This document shows positions 20,108-28,059 of a DNA stretch of 60,740 bases, one piece after another. Numbering within the stretch: the stretch's first letter is position 1; each line of letters starts with the position of its first letter. Location: assembly GCF_008710135.1 (NCBI RefSeq), contig NZ_VYKK01000009.1, forward strand, positions 1 to 60,740, written 5' to 3'. The notes below the pieces were generated by a model that was given only the letters and a program-made list of their open reading frames with translations, did not search any database and had not been told where the DNA came from. Position numbers and translations under genes: made by a program. The DNA is from Paenibacillus spiritus (GTDB taxonomy: Bacteria; Bacillota; Bacilli; Paenibacillales; Paenibacillaceae).

Positions 20108-20869
20108 GTGTCCAAAATTATAGCCATAGCGAATCAAAAGGGCGGGGTCGGCAAAACCACGACTTCGGTCAATCTCGGAGCAAGTCTGGCTACCTTGGGT
20201 AAACGGGTCCTGCTTGTAGACATCGACCCCCAAGGCAATACGACCAGTGGAGTCGGGATTAATAAAGCCGATGTCGAGAACTGCATCTATGACATCCTCA
20301 TTAATGAAGTTCATCCCCGGGATGCTATCCTGGAGACCAAGATTGACGGCCTTCATATTATACCGGCGACTATTCAGCTGGCCGGGGCCGAAATCGAACT
20401 GGTCTCGACCATTTCCCGCGAGCTCCGTCTGAAGAAGGCGCTGAGTCTGGTCAAACCGCAGTACGATTATATTCTGATCGACTGTCCGCCTTCGCTGGGG
20501 ATTCTGACGATCAATTCGCTGACGGCTGCCGATTCGGTTATCATCCCGATCCAGTGCGAGTATTATGCGCTTGAAGGATTAAGCCAGCTGCTCAATACGG
20601 TTCGTCTCGTACAAAAGAATCTCAATCCGCTGCTGCGGATTGAAGGCGTCTTGCTGACCATGCTGGATGCCCGAACGAATCTGGGTATCCAGGTCATTGA
20701 AGAAGTAAAGAAGTATTTCCAGGAAAAGGTATACCGCACGATTATCCCGCGCAACGTCCGTCTGAGCGAAGCGCCTTCGCACGGACAGTCGATCGTTACC
20801 TATGATCCGCGTTCCAAAGGCGCGGAAGTGTATTTTGAGTTGGCAAAGGAAGTGGTTTCGTATGAGTAA
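20108..20869 (+). CDS. parA: Chromosome partitioning ATPase ParA/Soj
   Basis: The 253-residue Walker-type ATPase drives origin segregation with ParB and, in B. subtilis, also regulates DnaA. I chose GTG at 20108, preceded by GAGGTG, because it yields the standard start SKIIAIANQKGGVGKTT containing the deviant Walker A motif. The length equals that of B. subtilis Soj. The stop overlaps the start of parB (ATG at 20862). Confidence 0.96.
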   Translation: MSKIIAIANQKGGVGKTTTSVNLGASLATLGKRVLLVDIDPQGNTTSGVGINKADVENCIYDILINEVHPRDAILETKIDGLHIIPATIQLAGAEIELVSTISRELRLKKALSLVKPQYDYILIDCPPSLGILTINSLTAADSVIIPIQCEYYALEGLSQLLNTVRLVQKNLNPLLRIEGVLLTMLDARTNLGIQVIEEVKKYFQEKVYRTIIPRNVRLSEAPSHGQSIVTYDPRSKGAEVYFELAKEVVSYE

Positions 20870-21707
20870 GCGTCTGGGCAAAGGACTGGATGCCCTGATT
20901 CCGTCGCTGTCCATCCATGAGGATGACAAGGTCGTAGAAATCCCCTTGGGACAGCTGCGAGCCAACCCGTATCAGCCTCGTAAAGAGTTCAAGGAAGAGG
21001 CGATTCAGGAGCTGGCAGAGTCGATTCGTCAGCATGGAGTCATTCAACCTATTATTGTACGAAGTGTACTGAAAGGCTATGAGATCATAGCCGGTGAGCG
21101 GCGATTCCGTGCTTCCCAGTATTGCGGAAAAGCAACCATTCCCGCTGTTGTCCGCAGTTTCAGCGATCAGCAGGTAATGGAGATTGCGCTGATTGAGAAC
21201 CTGCAGCGCGAGAATCTGAATGCCATGGAAGTGGCGGTCGCCTACCAAGGGTTAATGGATCAATTCTCCTTGACCCAGGAAGAACTATCCTTAAAGGTAG
21301 GAAAGTCCAGATCGCATATCGCCAATTTCCTTCGCCTGCTGACGCTGCCTGAAGAAGTGAAAGAATATGTTTCACGTGGAACAATTTCGATGGGACATGC
21401 CCGTGCCATTGCGGCCCTTAAAGACCCGGAATTGATTAAGCAGCTTGCAGGACAGTGTGTGGAACAGGAATGGAGTGTGCGTGAACTCGAGGATGCTGTG
21501 AAGAACCTCGACCGTCAGCCGACTCCAACAGCCAAGCCAAAAACAATTAAGCGTGATCCGTATATTGACCAAATGGAAGAGACGCTAAGAGAACGGTTCA
21601 AAACGACGGTAAAGATCAAGCATGGCAAAGACAAAGGGAAGATTGAATTGAATTATTACAGCAATCAGGATCTGGAACGCCTGCTGGAGTTGTTGGGCCA
21701 GCAGTAA
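20862..21707 (+). CDS. parB: Chromosome partitioning protein ParB/Spo0J
   Basis: The 281-residue CTP-dependent DNA clamp loads at parS. The N-terminus SKRLGKGLDALIPS is the conserved ParA-contacting region. The CTP-binding arginine patch is GERRFRASQ, the HTH is LSLKVGKSRSHIANFLRLL, and a C-terminal dimerisation domain ends the protein. It overlaps parA by 8 bases. A perfect parS lies within its own coding sequence, as in B. subtilis spo0J. Confidence 0.97.
   Translation: MSKRLGKGLDALIPSLSIHEDDKVVEIPLGQLRANPYQPRKEFKEEAIQELAESIRQHGVIQPIIVRSVLKGYEIIAGERRFRASQYCGKATIPAVVRSFSDQQVMEIALIENLQRENLNAMEVAVAYQGLMDQFSLTQEELSLKVGKSRSHIANFLRLLTLPEEVKEYVSRGTISMGHARAIAALKDPELIKQLAGQCVEQEWSVRELEDAVKNLDRQPTPTAKPKTIKRDPYIDQMEETLRERFKTTVKIKHGKDKGKIELNYYSNQDLERLLELLGQQ
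21368..21383 (-). promoter_or_regulatory. parS site 2 inside parB
   Basis: TGTTTCACGTGGAACA is the exact reverse complement of site 1. It is read through as coding sequence for the YVSRGTI segment of ParB, between the HTH and the dimerisation domain. Confidence 0.95.
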
Positions 21708-21814
21708 GCGGTTCTTGAGCCGAAGAGGTGCAAGAAGACATATCCGAACCTGTCCGGTGGCGGGGGAGGGTATGTTTTTTAGAGGAGAAGGCAATTGCGG
21801 GATGGAGGGTGAGG

Positions 21815-22975
21815 ATGGCGAAGGATGTTATTTATCTGGATCATGCGGCCACCTCTTGGCCGAAACCGCCTGAAGTCATCCGGGCCGTTGTAGAGGCGAT
21901 GGAACAGGCGGGTGCCAATGCGGGGAGGGGGAGTCATTCTCTTGCGGTAGACAGCGGACGCCTATTGGTTCGAGCGCGCATGGAACTGGCGCAGTTGTTC
22001 GGCATTCGCAATGCCCAAGATTTGGCCTTCTGCTACAACACGACCATGGCACTGAATATGGCCATACAGGGCACTCTGAAACCGGGCGACCACGTGATTG
22101 CAACCATGGCGGAACACAATTCGGTGCGCAGACCGCTGGAGTATTTACGGCGGACAAGAGGGGTAGAGGTTGACTTTGCTGAAGTCGATGCGGACGGTTA
22201 TGTGAATCTCTCTCATCTTGGCAGGCTGTTCAGACCGAATACGAAGCTGGTCGTATGTACGCACAGTTCCAACCTGTTGGGCAGCATTCAGCCAGTTGGA
22301 GAGATCGGTGATCTGGCCAAGTCGAGAGGGGCAAGGTTTCTGGTGGATGCGGCGCAGTCTGCCGGAAGCCTGGATATTGACGTCTCTTTAATGAATATTG
22401 ACCTGCTGGCTTTTCCGGGACACAAAGGTCTTCTTGGTCCGCAGGGGACAGGAGGACTTTATATCGCTCCTGATCTCGATTTGGAGCCGATTCTGACCGG
22501 AGGCACGGGGAGCCAATCGGAGAACAGGGAACAGCCGGATGTGCGGCCTGACCGGTATGAATCAGGTACGCAGAACGTACCGGGTATTGCAGGTCTCCTG
22601 GCTGGCGTTCGCCGGGTGCGTGAATGGAAGCCGGGCTGTATTCATCGCCGGGAGTGGGAACAGGTGCAGATGCTGATGGAAGGATTGCAAGAGCTACCGG
22701 GCATAAGGCTGCTGGGGCCGCGAGCGGGAGAAGAGCGCAGCGGGCTTATCGCTTTTACAGTGAAGGGATTGGATTCGGCCCGGGTTGCGCACCGGCTGGA
22801 CCGGGAGTTCGGAATTGCCGTTCGGGCAGGGATGCACTGTGCGCCGTTGGCGCATGAAGCGATGGGCACGCTGGCGAGCGGTGCTGTTCGTGCGAGCGTA
22901 GGCGTCGGGACAACGGAAGATGAGGTGCGGTCGCTGCTGGAGGCAATGCGTCATATCTTAGGCGCTGGAGTCTGA
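21815..22975 (+). CDS. Cysteine desulfurase-like class V aminotransferase
   Basis: The 386-residue PLP enzyme has the cysteine-desulfurase fold. The likely PLP lysine is K204 in PGHKGLLGPQGTGG, and the likely persulfide cysteine is C342 in RAGMHCAPLAHEAMG. The HCAPLAH context matches the subfamily annotated as TIGR01977 rather than IscS or SufS. The start at 21815 follows GGAGGG. The enzyme would release sulfur (or selenium) from cysteine as a bound persulfide. A DUF3343 protein, a proposed Se/S carrier, is encoded 1.2 kb downstream. The acceptor is unknown. Confidence 0.85.
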   Translation: MAKDVIYLDHAATSWPKPPEVIRAVVEAMEQAGANAGRGSHSLAVDSGRLLVRARMELAQLFGIRNAQDLAFCYNTTMALNMAIQGTLKPGDHVIATMAEHNSVRRPLEYLRRTRGVEVDFAEVDADGYVNLSHLGRLFRPNTKLVVCTHSSNLLGSIQPVGEIGDLAKSRGARFLVDAAQSAGSLDIDVSLMNIDLLAFPGHKGLLGPQGTGGLYIAPDLDLEPILTGGTGSQSENREQPDVRPDRYESGTQNVPGIAGLLAGVRRVREWKPGCIHRREWEQVQMLMEGLQELPGIRLLGPRAGEERSGLIAFTVKGLDSARVAHRLDREFGIAVRAGMHCAPLAHEAMGTLASGAVRASVGVGTTEDEVRSLLEAMRHILGAGV

Positions 22976-23008
22976 TGAGATATTCCATGAAAAAGAGGAA
23001 GGTAAACG

Positions 23009-23509
23009 ATGTCGGACATTAATTCACTGCTCCAGGAACAATTGGGCTGGATTGTGGGCGGGATGGGGCTGCTCATTCTGATCCTGTTCATCCTGGTGCT
23101 GATGCAGGGCAGCCGAATTCGCGGCATGCGCCGGAGATACGCCTCCATGATGGGAGGGACAGGGATTGAAGATTTGGAGACGCTGTTGATTGATCTAAAG
23201 AATCAGAGCGACCGGCTTGAAGAAGAACAAGAGAACCATGCCCGCGCGATCGAAGGCCTTCTGGTTAAAGTGCAGGGGCTGAAGGCCAAGGTCGCGTTAA
23301 AACGTTATAATGCATTCGGTGAACGCGGCAATGATCTGAGCTTCTCGCTGGCCATCGTCGATGAACATAAGAATGGCATTGTTCTGACCAGTCTTCACAG
23401 CCGCGACAGCTCCTATATCTACTCCAAGCCGCTGGAAGCCGGCGCTTCTGTCTACGCGCTGTCTCCTGAAGAACAGGAAGTCATTGCTCAAGCGCTGCAG
23501 CAGATCTAG
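23009..23509 (+). CDS. DUF4446 family membrane-anchored protein
   Basis: A 166-residue protein with one N-terminal membrane segment (about 13-33), a basic turn (RIRGMRRRY), a coiled-coil stretch (about 65-95) and a compact C-terminal domain with FSLAIVDEHKNGIVLTSL. This is the DUF4446 family found beside parB in many Paenibacilli. No function is known. Its last 29 bases overlap the 3' end of the convergent yyaC. Confidence 0.85.
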   Translation: MSDINSLLQEQLGWIVGGMGLLILILFILVLMQGSRIRGMRRRYASMMGGTGIEDLETLLIDLKNQSDRLEEEQENHARAIEGLLVKVQGLKAKVALKRYNAFGERGNDLSFSLAIVDEHKNGIVLTSLHSRDSSYIYSKPLEAGASVYALSPEEQEVIAQALQQI

Positions 23510-24089
23510 CATGCAGATGCCATTGCTTCAAGGCAGAATAGAGGGCGGAGGAAATAATCTCCGATAAGCGCATGACCAGACTCAGTCTGGTATTCTGCAG
23601 AACAAAATACTCCATGAAGCCGCCGACGTTGACGATGCCCGTTAGATGGATATCGCCGACCGGCGGCAGTTGTTTATTCACCCCTGCTCCGGGGCGGAGC
23701 GGACCCTCGACCACCTGGATACAGCCTACACTTGCGGAATGGCCGAGGCAGGCGTCAATGCCAATGACAAACGGGCGGTGGAACCGGCCCTGAATCTCAT
23801 TCAAGGTGTCCTGAAGGTTGACGGCATGAACCGGGTTCTCCAGAGTGCCATACAGTTCAAAAAGAGGACTGCGGAAGCGGGCGAGAGCGGTGCCGACCAG
23901 CGGGCCGAGCGCATCGCCGGTAGAACGGTCGGTTCCGATGCAGATGACGACAATCGGCGAACCGGGAGCGGAGCGGGACAGGTGGAACAGCAGGCGATGA
24001 ATGACGGCCGAATAGATTTCCGGATCGGTATGTGCTATTTTTAAACAAGACATTTCGTGGGCCGGCAGGGGAGGAATCGATTGATTCAT
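23481..24089 (-). CDS. yyaC: Spore protease YyaC
   Basis: The 202-residue protein belongs to the YyaC family, related in fold to germination protease (Gpr) and hydrogenase maturation proteases. Key segments are CIGTDRSTGDALGPLVG (about 50-66) and GIDACLGH. In B. subtilis yyaC is expressed in the forespore. The ATG has an AAGGAAG site. It is one of the few genes here transcribed against the replication fork. It overlaps DUF4446 tail-to-tail by 29 bases. GTATA upstream, 15 bases before an imperfect -10, hints at a forespore promoter but is weak. Confidence 0.88.
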   Translation of the reverse strand: MNQSIPPLPAHEMSCLKIAHTDPEIYSAVIHRLLFHLSRSAPGSPIVVICIGTDRSTGDALGPLVGTALARFRSPLFELYGTLENPVHAVNLQDTLNEIQGRFHRPFVIGIDACLGHSASVGCIQVVEGPLRPGAGVNKQLPPVGDIHLTGIVNVGGFMEYFVLQNTRLSLVMRLSEIISSALYSALKQWHLHARSAAALEQ

Positions 24090-24204
24090 ACCATCTTCCT
24101 TTCCTTGGACGAGTCTAGTGGATGGTAACCAGTATATGGCCGGGAGAAGGTTTTTATACTCGGCGAGATGAAGATGGGCCCAGGCGCCCAGGGGGGCGGG
24201 ACAG

Positions 24205-24459
24205 ATGGAGCAGGAACTGCTGATCGCATTCGATTCGACCCAGCAGGCGCTGCGAGCTGAAATGCTGCTGGAGTATGCGGGGATCGAGATTGATATATTT
24301 CCGACACCGAAGGAGATTACCGCGGGATGTGCGATGTCGATTCAATTTGATCCCGGTTGTCTTGCTCGGGTAAGAGAAATTATCAGAGAGCAGCAGGTGG
24401 AGATTCGCGGTATCTTTGAGAAAGTCGGCGCGGAGGAGTATCGGATTACAGCAGAGTGA
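24205..24459 (+). CDS. DUF3343 putative Se/S carrier-like protein
   Basis: An 84-residue protein with the DUF3343 pattern: an N-terminal ILIAF-type strand, the segment ITAGCAMSIQF with one conserved cysteine (C42), and a final helix. Family members are proposed sulfur or selenium carriers and often sit beside TIGR01977 cysteine-desulfurase-like genes, as here. No selD or selenium enzyme is in the window, so sulfur handling is the simpler guess. It is 12 bases before the MscS gene, probably one transcript. Confidence 0.82.
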   Translation: MEQELLIAFDSTQQALRAEMLLEYAGIEIDIFPTPKEITAGCAMSIQFDPGCLARVREIIREQQVEIRGIFEKVGAEEYRITAE

Positions 24460-24471
24460 GGAGGAAGAAGG

Positions 24472-25578
24472 ATGATTCACGGATATCAGAATATGCTTGC
24501 AGCAGCCGGGAGTACACCGGCACCATCACCAACGCTATCACCATCGCCAATTCCTTCGGCCACCTCATCGGCAATGGAGACGCTTCAGGATACGGTGGAC
24601 CAGGCGGTGACCTTCAAGGACCGGATCTGGAATTGGGTAACGGACGCGGATATGTGGGCAAATGTGCTTTTTGCGGGAATCCGGATTATCGTTATCTTCC
24701 TGTTGACGAGACTGATTATCAAGATTGTATACGGACTGATTGATCAATCGCTGGAACGCAAGTCGGTGCGGAGTTCGCCAAGCAGCACCCGCCGGTTCTC
24801 GACGGTCGGCGAATTGTTGAAGAATACGGTAACGGTTATCTGCAATTTCATTATGCTGCTGCTGATTCTGTCGGAATTCCATTTTGATCTGGGGCCGCTG
24901 ATTGCAAGCGCAGGCGTGCTGGGGTTGGCAATCGGCTTCGGAGCACAGAGCCTGGTGAAGGATGTCATCACCGGTTTCTTCATTATTCTGGAGGATCAAT
25001 TCGCGGTAGGCGACGTTATACAGACGGGGAGCTATAAGGGAACGGTCGAGGTCATCGGACTTCGGACAACGCGCATTATCGGTCTTACCGGCGAAGTCTA
25101 TATTATTCCCAATGGAACCATAACCAATGTAGTGAATTACTCGCTGTCCAACGCCATGGCGGTTGTGGATGTGCCGGTGAAGATGGATCAGCCCCTTGAA
25201 GAGACGCTGTCCCTGATTTCAGGTGCCATGCAGGGCATTGAAGAACGCAATCCCAGCGTACTGGCCTACCCGAACATTCTGGGGATTCAGTCGATGACGA
25301 CCGCCGAATATGTAATCCGCGTTGCCGCCCAGACGATGCCCAACCAGAAGGAGGCGGCTGAACGCCAGATCCATGAGGACATCAAGCAGGCGCTGGAGCA
25401 GCGGGCTCTGAAGCAGGCGGAAGAAGCCGAGAAGGCGAAGGCCGAGGAAGAGGCCCAAGCTCAGGCGGAAGCGGAAGCCAAGACGAAGGCCGAGCAGTCC
25501 GCCGGGCAGGAACGCAGTGAACGGGAAGCCGCTGCTGCGCAGGAAGAGAAGAAGGGGGAGAAGAACGGTGGAGCGTAA
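24472..25578 (+). CDS. Small-conductance mechanosensitive channel (MscS family)
   Basis: The 368-residue MscS-type channel has a Pro/Ser-rich extracellular start, three membrane segments (about 60-80, 115-135 and 145-165), the pore-lining GLAIGFGAQSLVKDVITGF and a beta domain. In place of the usual short end there is an Ala/Glu/Lys-rich coiled coil of about 65 residues. Such channels open under membrane tension to release solutes during hypo-osmotic shock. It follows AGGAGGAAG and overlaps the next gene by 11 bases. Confidence 0.93.
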   Translation: MIHGYQNMLAAAGSTPAPSPTLSPSPIPSATSSAMETLQDTVDQAVTFKDRIWNWVTDADMWANVLFAGIRIIVIFLLTRLIIKIVYGLIDQSLERKSVRSSPSSTRRFSTVGELLKNTVTVICNFIMLLLILSEFHFDLGPLIASAGVLGLAIGFGAQSLVKDVITGFFIILEDQFAVGDVIQTGSYKGTVEVIGLRTTRIIGLTGEVYIIPNGTITNVVNYSLSNAMAVVDVPVKMDQPLEETLSLISGAMQGIEERNPSVLAYPNILGIQSMTTAEYVIRVAAQTMPNQKEAAERQIHEDIKQALEQRALKQAEEAEKAKAEEEAQAQAEAEAKTKAEQSAGQERSEREAAAAQEEKKGEKNGGA

Positions 25579-25786
25579 GGTATTCGGACTCGGCGATATC
25601 GTTCAGATGAAGAAGCCGCATCCATGCGGAGCGAATGAGATGGAGATCATACGAATGGGGATGGATATCCGGATCAAATGCACGGGATGCCAGCACAGCG
25701 TGCTGGTTCCGCGCGCGAAGTTCGAGAAGAACCTCAAGAAAGTGCTGGTCTCGGCTGCGTCCAAGGAAGACTCAACAGATCTTTAA
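25568..25786 (+). CDS. DUF951 family protein
   Basis: A 72-residue protein of the DUF951 family (YyzM-like). The pattern FGLGDIVQMKKPHPCG, then DIRIKCTGCQHSVLVPRAKFEK, is typical; the three cysteines suggest a zinc site. The start is GTG after GGGGGAG, inside the MscS 3' end. In Bacillales it lies near the origin with mscS (ykuT/yyaF region). Function unknown. Confidence 0.87.
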   Translation: MERKVFGLGDIVQMKKPHPCGANEMEIIRMGMDIRIKCTGCQHSVLVPRAKFEKNLKKVLVSAASKEDSTDL

Positions 25787-25871
25787 GATGAGAGAATCTT
25801 TAAGCCGTTTCTAAGTTCTTCAAGAACCACTTGCGCGAATCCTAAATACCTGATATAATAAATCTTGCTGC

Positions 25872-25962
25872 GGAGAGGTACCCAAGAGGCCCAAGGGGGC
25901 TGACTCGAAATCAGTTAGGCGTGTCAAAGCGTGCGTGGGTTCGAATCCCACCCTCTCCGCCA
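25872..25962 (+). tRNA. tRNA-Ser (anticodon CGA)
   Basis: A 91-base tRNA with a 7-bp acceptor stem (GGAGAGG with CCTCTCC), discriminator G and an encoded CCA. The anticodon loop is CTCGAAA, giving CGA, which reads UCG. The long variable arm (about 25917-25934) and the T arm GTGGG-TTCGAAT-CCCAC are those of a type II serine tRNA. Confidence 0.96.
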
Positions 25963-25982
25963 TAACCGCACAAAATACACAG

Positions 25983-26008
25983 GCGACTCCATTGCGGGGT
26001 CGCTTTTT
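25983..26008 (+). terminator. tRNA-Ser terminator
   Basis: An 8-bp stem containing one T-G pair (GCGACTCC with GGGTCGC) is followed by five T residues. The 495-base gap 25787-26281 otherwise holds the tRNA, the hairpin at 26040-26059 and no gene. Confidence 0.85.
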
Positions 26009-26039
26009 AGTTGTATCAACTGCGATTTCCATAAGGAAA

Positions 26040-26059
26040 AGGACCCTTTGCAGGGTCCT
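26040..26059 (-). terminator. Possible yjzC terminator
   Basis: A perfect 7-bp stem (AGGACCC with GGGTCCT) is followed on the minus strand by TTTTCC. It lies about 220 bases beyond the yjzC stop codon, so the link is uncertain. Confidence 0.45.
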
Positions 26060-26281
26060 CCCGGGCAGCACCGGAATTTGGATGGAAATCTTTCTGGTGC
26101 ATACGCTACAGCAACGCGGGACGCTTGTTCCCTGACAAGGCGATAGGTGTCCAATCAGAAATCCTGTGACCTGCGTTCGACCGGAAGGTCCAACGGAACC
26201 ACACCTCTCTCTTGTGCTGCCTGAGATTAGGATAACCGGAGGAATGAAGTTCTATACATGGCCTAGAAAAGAAGAGCGGCG

Positions 26282-26479
26282 TCAATGGACGCGGGCCTTC
26301 TCGACTTTCTTCCACTTCCGGTCCTTGTTGGTCGTCTCGGGAAAAATATCGCCCTTCTCCATCCGGATCGTCTTCGGGTTCTGAACTTGAGTATGGAAGC
26401 TGCGGGCTTCGCTTACTTCGGTGTAGAGTCCGGGATTGGGGGCCCGGTCGCCCTTTTCGTATTCGGTCTGTTCGCCCAT
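26282..26479 (-). CDS. yjzC: YjzC-family small protein
   Basis: A 65-residue protein starting MGEQTEYEKGDRAPNPGLYT and ending KKVEKARVH, matching the YjzC family of Bacillales. The ATG at 26479 follows a perfect AAGGAGGT nine bases upstream; the longer open frame is not needed. Function unknown. It is transcribed against the fork and away from rpsF. Confidence 0.88.
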   Translation of the reverse strand: MGEQTEYEKGDRAPNPGLYTEVSEARSFHTQVQNPKTIRMEKGDIFPETTNKDRKWKKVEKARVH

Positions 26480-26576
26480 GTGGAAGGTACCTCCTTGAAA
26501 TTGAAATGCAATGCGTCCTTTAGTGTGCGCGGCCGCCCGGGCCTTCATGACCGGAAGGTTCTGCAAGGATGAAGGC

Positions 26577-26605
26577 TTGCACTCCAAGTGAAGGCTTGGT
26601 ATAAT
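26577..26605 (+). promoter_or_regulatory. rpsF operon promoter
   Basis: TTGCAC and TATAAT are spaced by 17 bases with a TGG extended -10. The leader of about 75 bases to the rpsF start contains two small hairpins and a CCG, possibly an S6:S18-binding leader. Confidence 0.78.
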
Positions 26606-26682
26606 ATTAAAGTTCGAGTTTGTGCTCGATCCTTGCTCCTGGCATAAGATCAGGGGCCGCAGACCATAAGGAGGTGAAAGTT

Positions 26683-26967
26683 ATGCGCAAATACGAAGTG
26701 ATGTACATTATTCGTCCGGACATTGAACAGGAAGCCGTTCAAGCCGCAGTCGAAAAATTCCAAGGCATCATCTCCAACGGCGGTGAGATTACAAAGCACG
26801 ATGTGCAGGGTAAGAAACGCCTTGCGTATGAGATCAAGAAATTCCGTGATGGCGTTTTTGTTCTGGTGAACTTTACTGCTGAACCGGCAGTTGTTACCGA
26901 GCTGGAGCGTATCATGAAGATTTCCGACGAAGTTATTCGTTATCTCATCACGAACGACGTAGCCTAA
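26683..26967 (+). CDS. rpsF: 30S ribosomal protein S6
   Basis: The 94-residue protein [18 protein letters not shown] is S6, which pairs with S18 on the small subunit. The start at 26683 follows AAGGAGGTGA; the upstream in-frame extension is not part of the gene. It leads the conserved rpsF-ssb-rpsR operon. Confidence 0.98.
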   Translation: MRKYEVMYIIRPDIEQEAVQAAVEKFQGIISNGGEITKHDVQGKKRLAYEIKKFRDGVFVLVNFTAEPAVVTELERIMKISDEVIRYLITNDVA

Positions 26968-27005
26968 GCCCAATTTGTACAACCGTTCCAAGGAGGGGAC
27001 CCGTT

Positions 27006-27506
27006 ATGCTGAACCGTGTCATCCTGATTGGCCGTCTGACCCGTGATCCGGAGCTTCGCTATACGCCCGCCGGTGTGGCGGTAACGCAGTTTACGCTTGC
27101 CGTAGACCGTCCGTTCACCAGCCAAGGCGGAGAACGCGAAGCCGATTTTATTCCGATCGTTACCTGGAGACAACTGGCGGAGACCTGTGCCAATTACTTG
27201 CGCAAAGGTCGGCTGGCAGCGGTGGAAGGCCGCATGCAGGTGCGGAATTACGAGAATAACGAAGGTAAACGTGTATACGTGACCGAAGTGATTGCCGATA
27301 ATGTCCGTTTCCTCGAGTCTGCGCAGAACCGCGACGGGGGTCAATCCTCGAACGGAAACCTGCCGGAAGAGCCTTCTTACGGCGGTGGCAACAGCGGTGG
27401 AAGCGGGCGCGGAAACAACAATTTCTCGCGCAGCAGCAACAACCAGGACCCTTTTTCGGGAGACGGTAAACCGATCGATATATCGGATGATGATTTGCCA
27501 TTCTAA
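27006..27506 (+). CDS. ssb: Single-stranded DNA-binding protein
   Basis: The 166-residue protein has the OB-fold of SSB ([20 protein letters not shown]) over about residues 1-105. It is followed by a disordered Gly/Ser/Asn linker and the acidic partner-binding tip DISDDDLPF. It protects single-stranded DNA at the fork and recruits repair proteins. Located between rpsF and rpsR as usual. Confidence 0.98.
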   Translation: MLNRVILIGRLTRDPELRYTPAGVAVTQFTLAVDRPFTSQGGEREADFIPIVTWRQLAETCANYLRKGRLAAVEGRMQVRNYENNEGKRVYVTEVIADNVRFLESAQNRDGGQSSNGNLPEEPSYGGGNSGGSGRGNNNFSRSSNNQDPFSGDGKPIDISDDDLPF

Positions 27507-27527
27507 AATGGAAGGACTGAAAAGACA

Positions 27528-27800
27528 ATGGCTTTCAAGCAAAGAGAAGGCGGAGACAACGACAAGAGACCGGCACGCCGCGGCGGCCGCAACAAGCGTC
27601 GTAAAGTCTGCTATTTCACCGTTAACAAGATTACTCACATTGACTATAAAGACACGGAGCTGCTGAAGAAATTCATCAGCGAGCGCGGCAAAATCCTGCC
27701 TCGCCGTGTAACGGGCACAAGCGCCAAGTACCAGCGCGCCCTGACGATCGCAATCAAGCGTGCTCGTCAAATCGCACTGCTGCCTTACACAACTGAGTAA
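27528..27800 (+). CDS. rpsR: 30S ribosomal protein S18
   Basis: The 90-residue basic protein carries the S18 core [19 protein letters not shown] and [19 protein letters not shown]. It binds S6 on the 30S subunit. Last gene of the rpsF-ssb-rpsR operon, followed by a strong terminator. Confidence 0.98.
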   Translation: MAFKQREGGDNDKRPARRGGRNKRRKVCYFTVNKITHIDYKDTELLKKFISERGKILPRRVTGTSAKYQRALTIAIKRARQIALLPYTTE

Positions 27801-27820
27801 GAAGTGTGTGCGTGCAAGCG

Positions 27821-27855
27821 AAGGACAGCCGGGATTTCCCGGCTGTCCTTTTTTT
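27821..27855 (+). terminator. rpsF-ssb-rpsR terminator
   Basis: A 14-bp perfect stem (about 27821-27834 with 27837-27850) with a minimal loop is followed by a T tract. Confidence 0.95.
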
Positions 27856-27939
27856 GTCCGCATCAAGTCTCCGGTCTCTTCGGTGTTCACCTGCCGGACG
27901 CAACTGAAAGCGGCAGAAGCCGGGGAGCGGATAAAGAGG

Positions 27940-27969
27940 TTGACGGCATTAGAACAGACATTGTATGAT
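27940..27969 (+). promoter_or_regulatory. Promoter of the peptide-type ABC cluster
   Basis: TTGACG and TATGAT are separated by 18 bases, about 90 bases before the substrate-binding protein start. Confidence 0.55.
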
Positions 27970-28059
27970 GTTTTAAATTTTGTAGAACGGCTGTCTATAG
28001 GCACAATTGACCAGTGGAATACAAATAAAAGCGCAGCTCATTCAGGAAGGAACAAGGAA

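Noticed and set aside
25820..26154. Minus-strand ORFs of 76-83 residues with ERVGFEPT and RGWDSNPR segments
   Set aside because: They run antisense through tRNA-Ser. Such peptides are a well-known artefact of translating tRNA genes and have no ribosome binding site.
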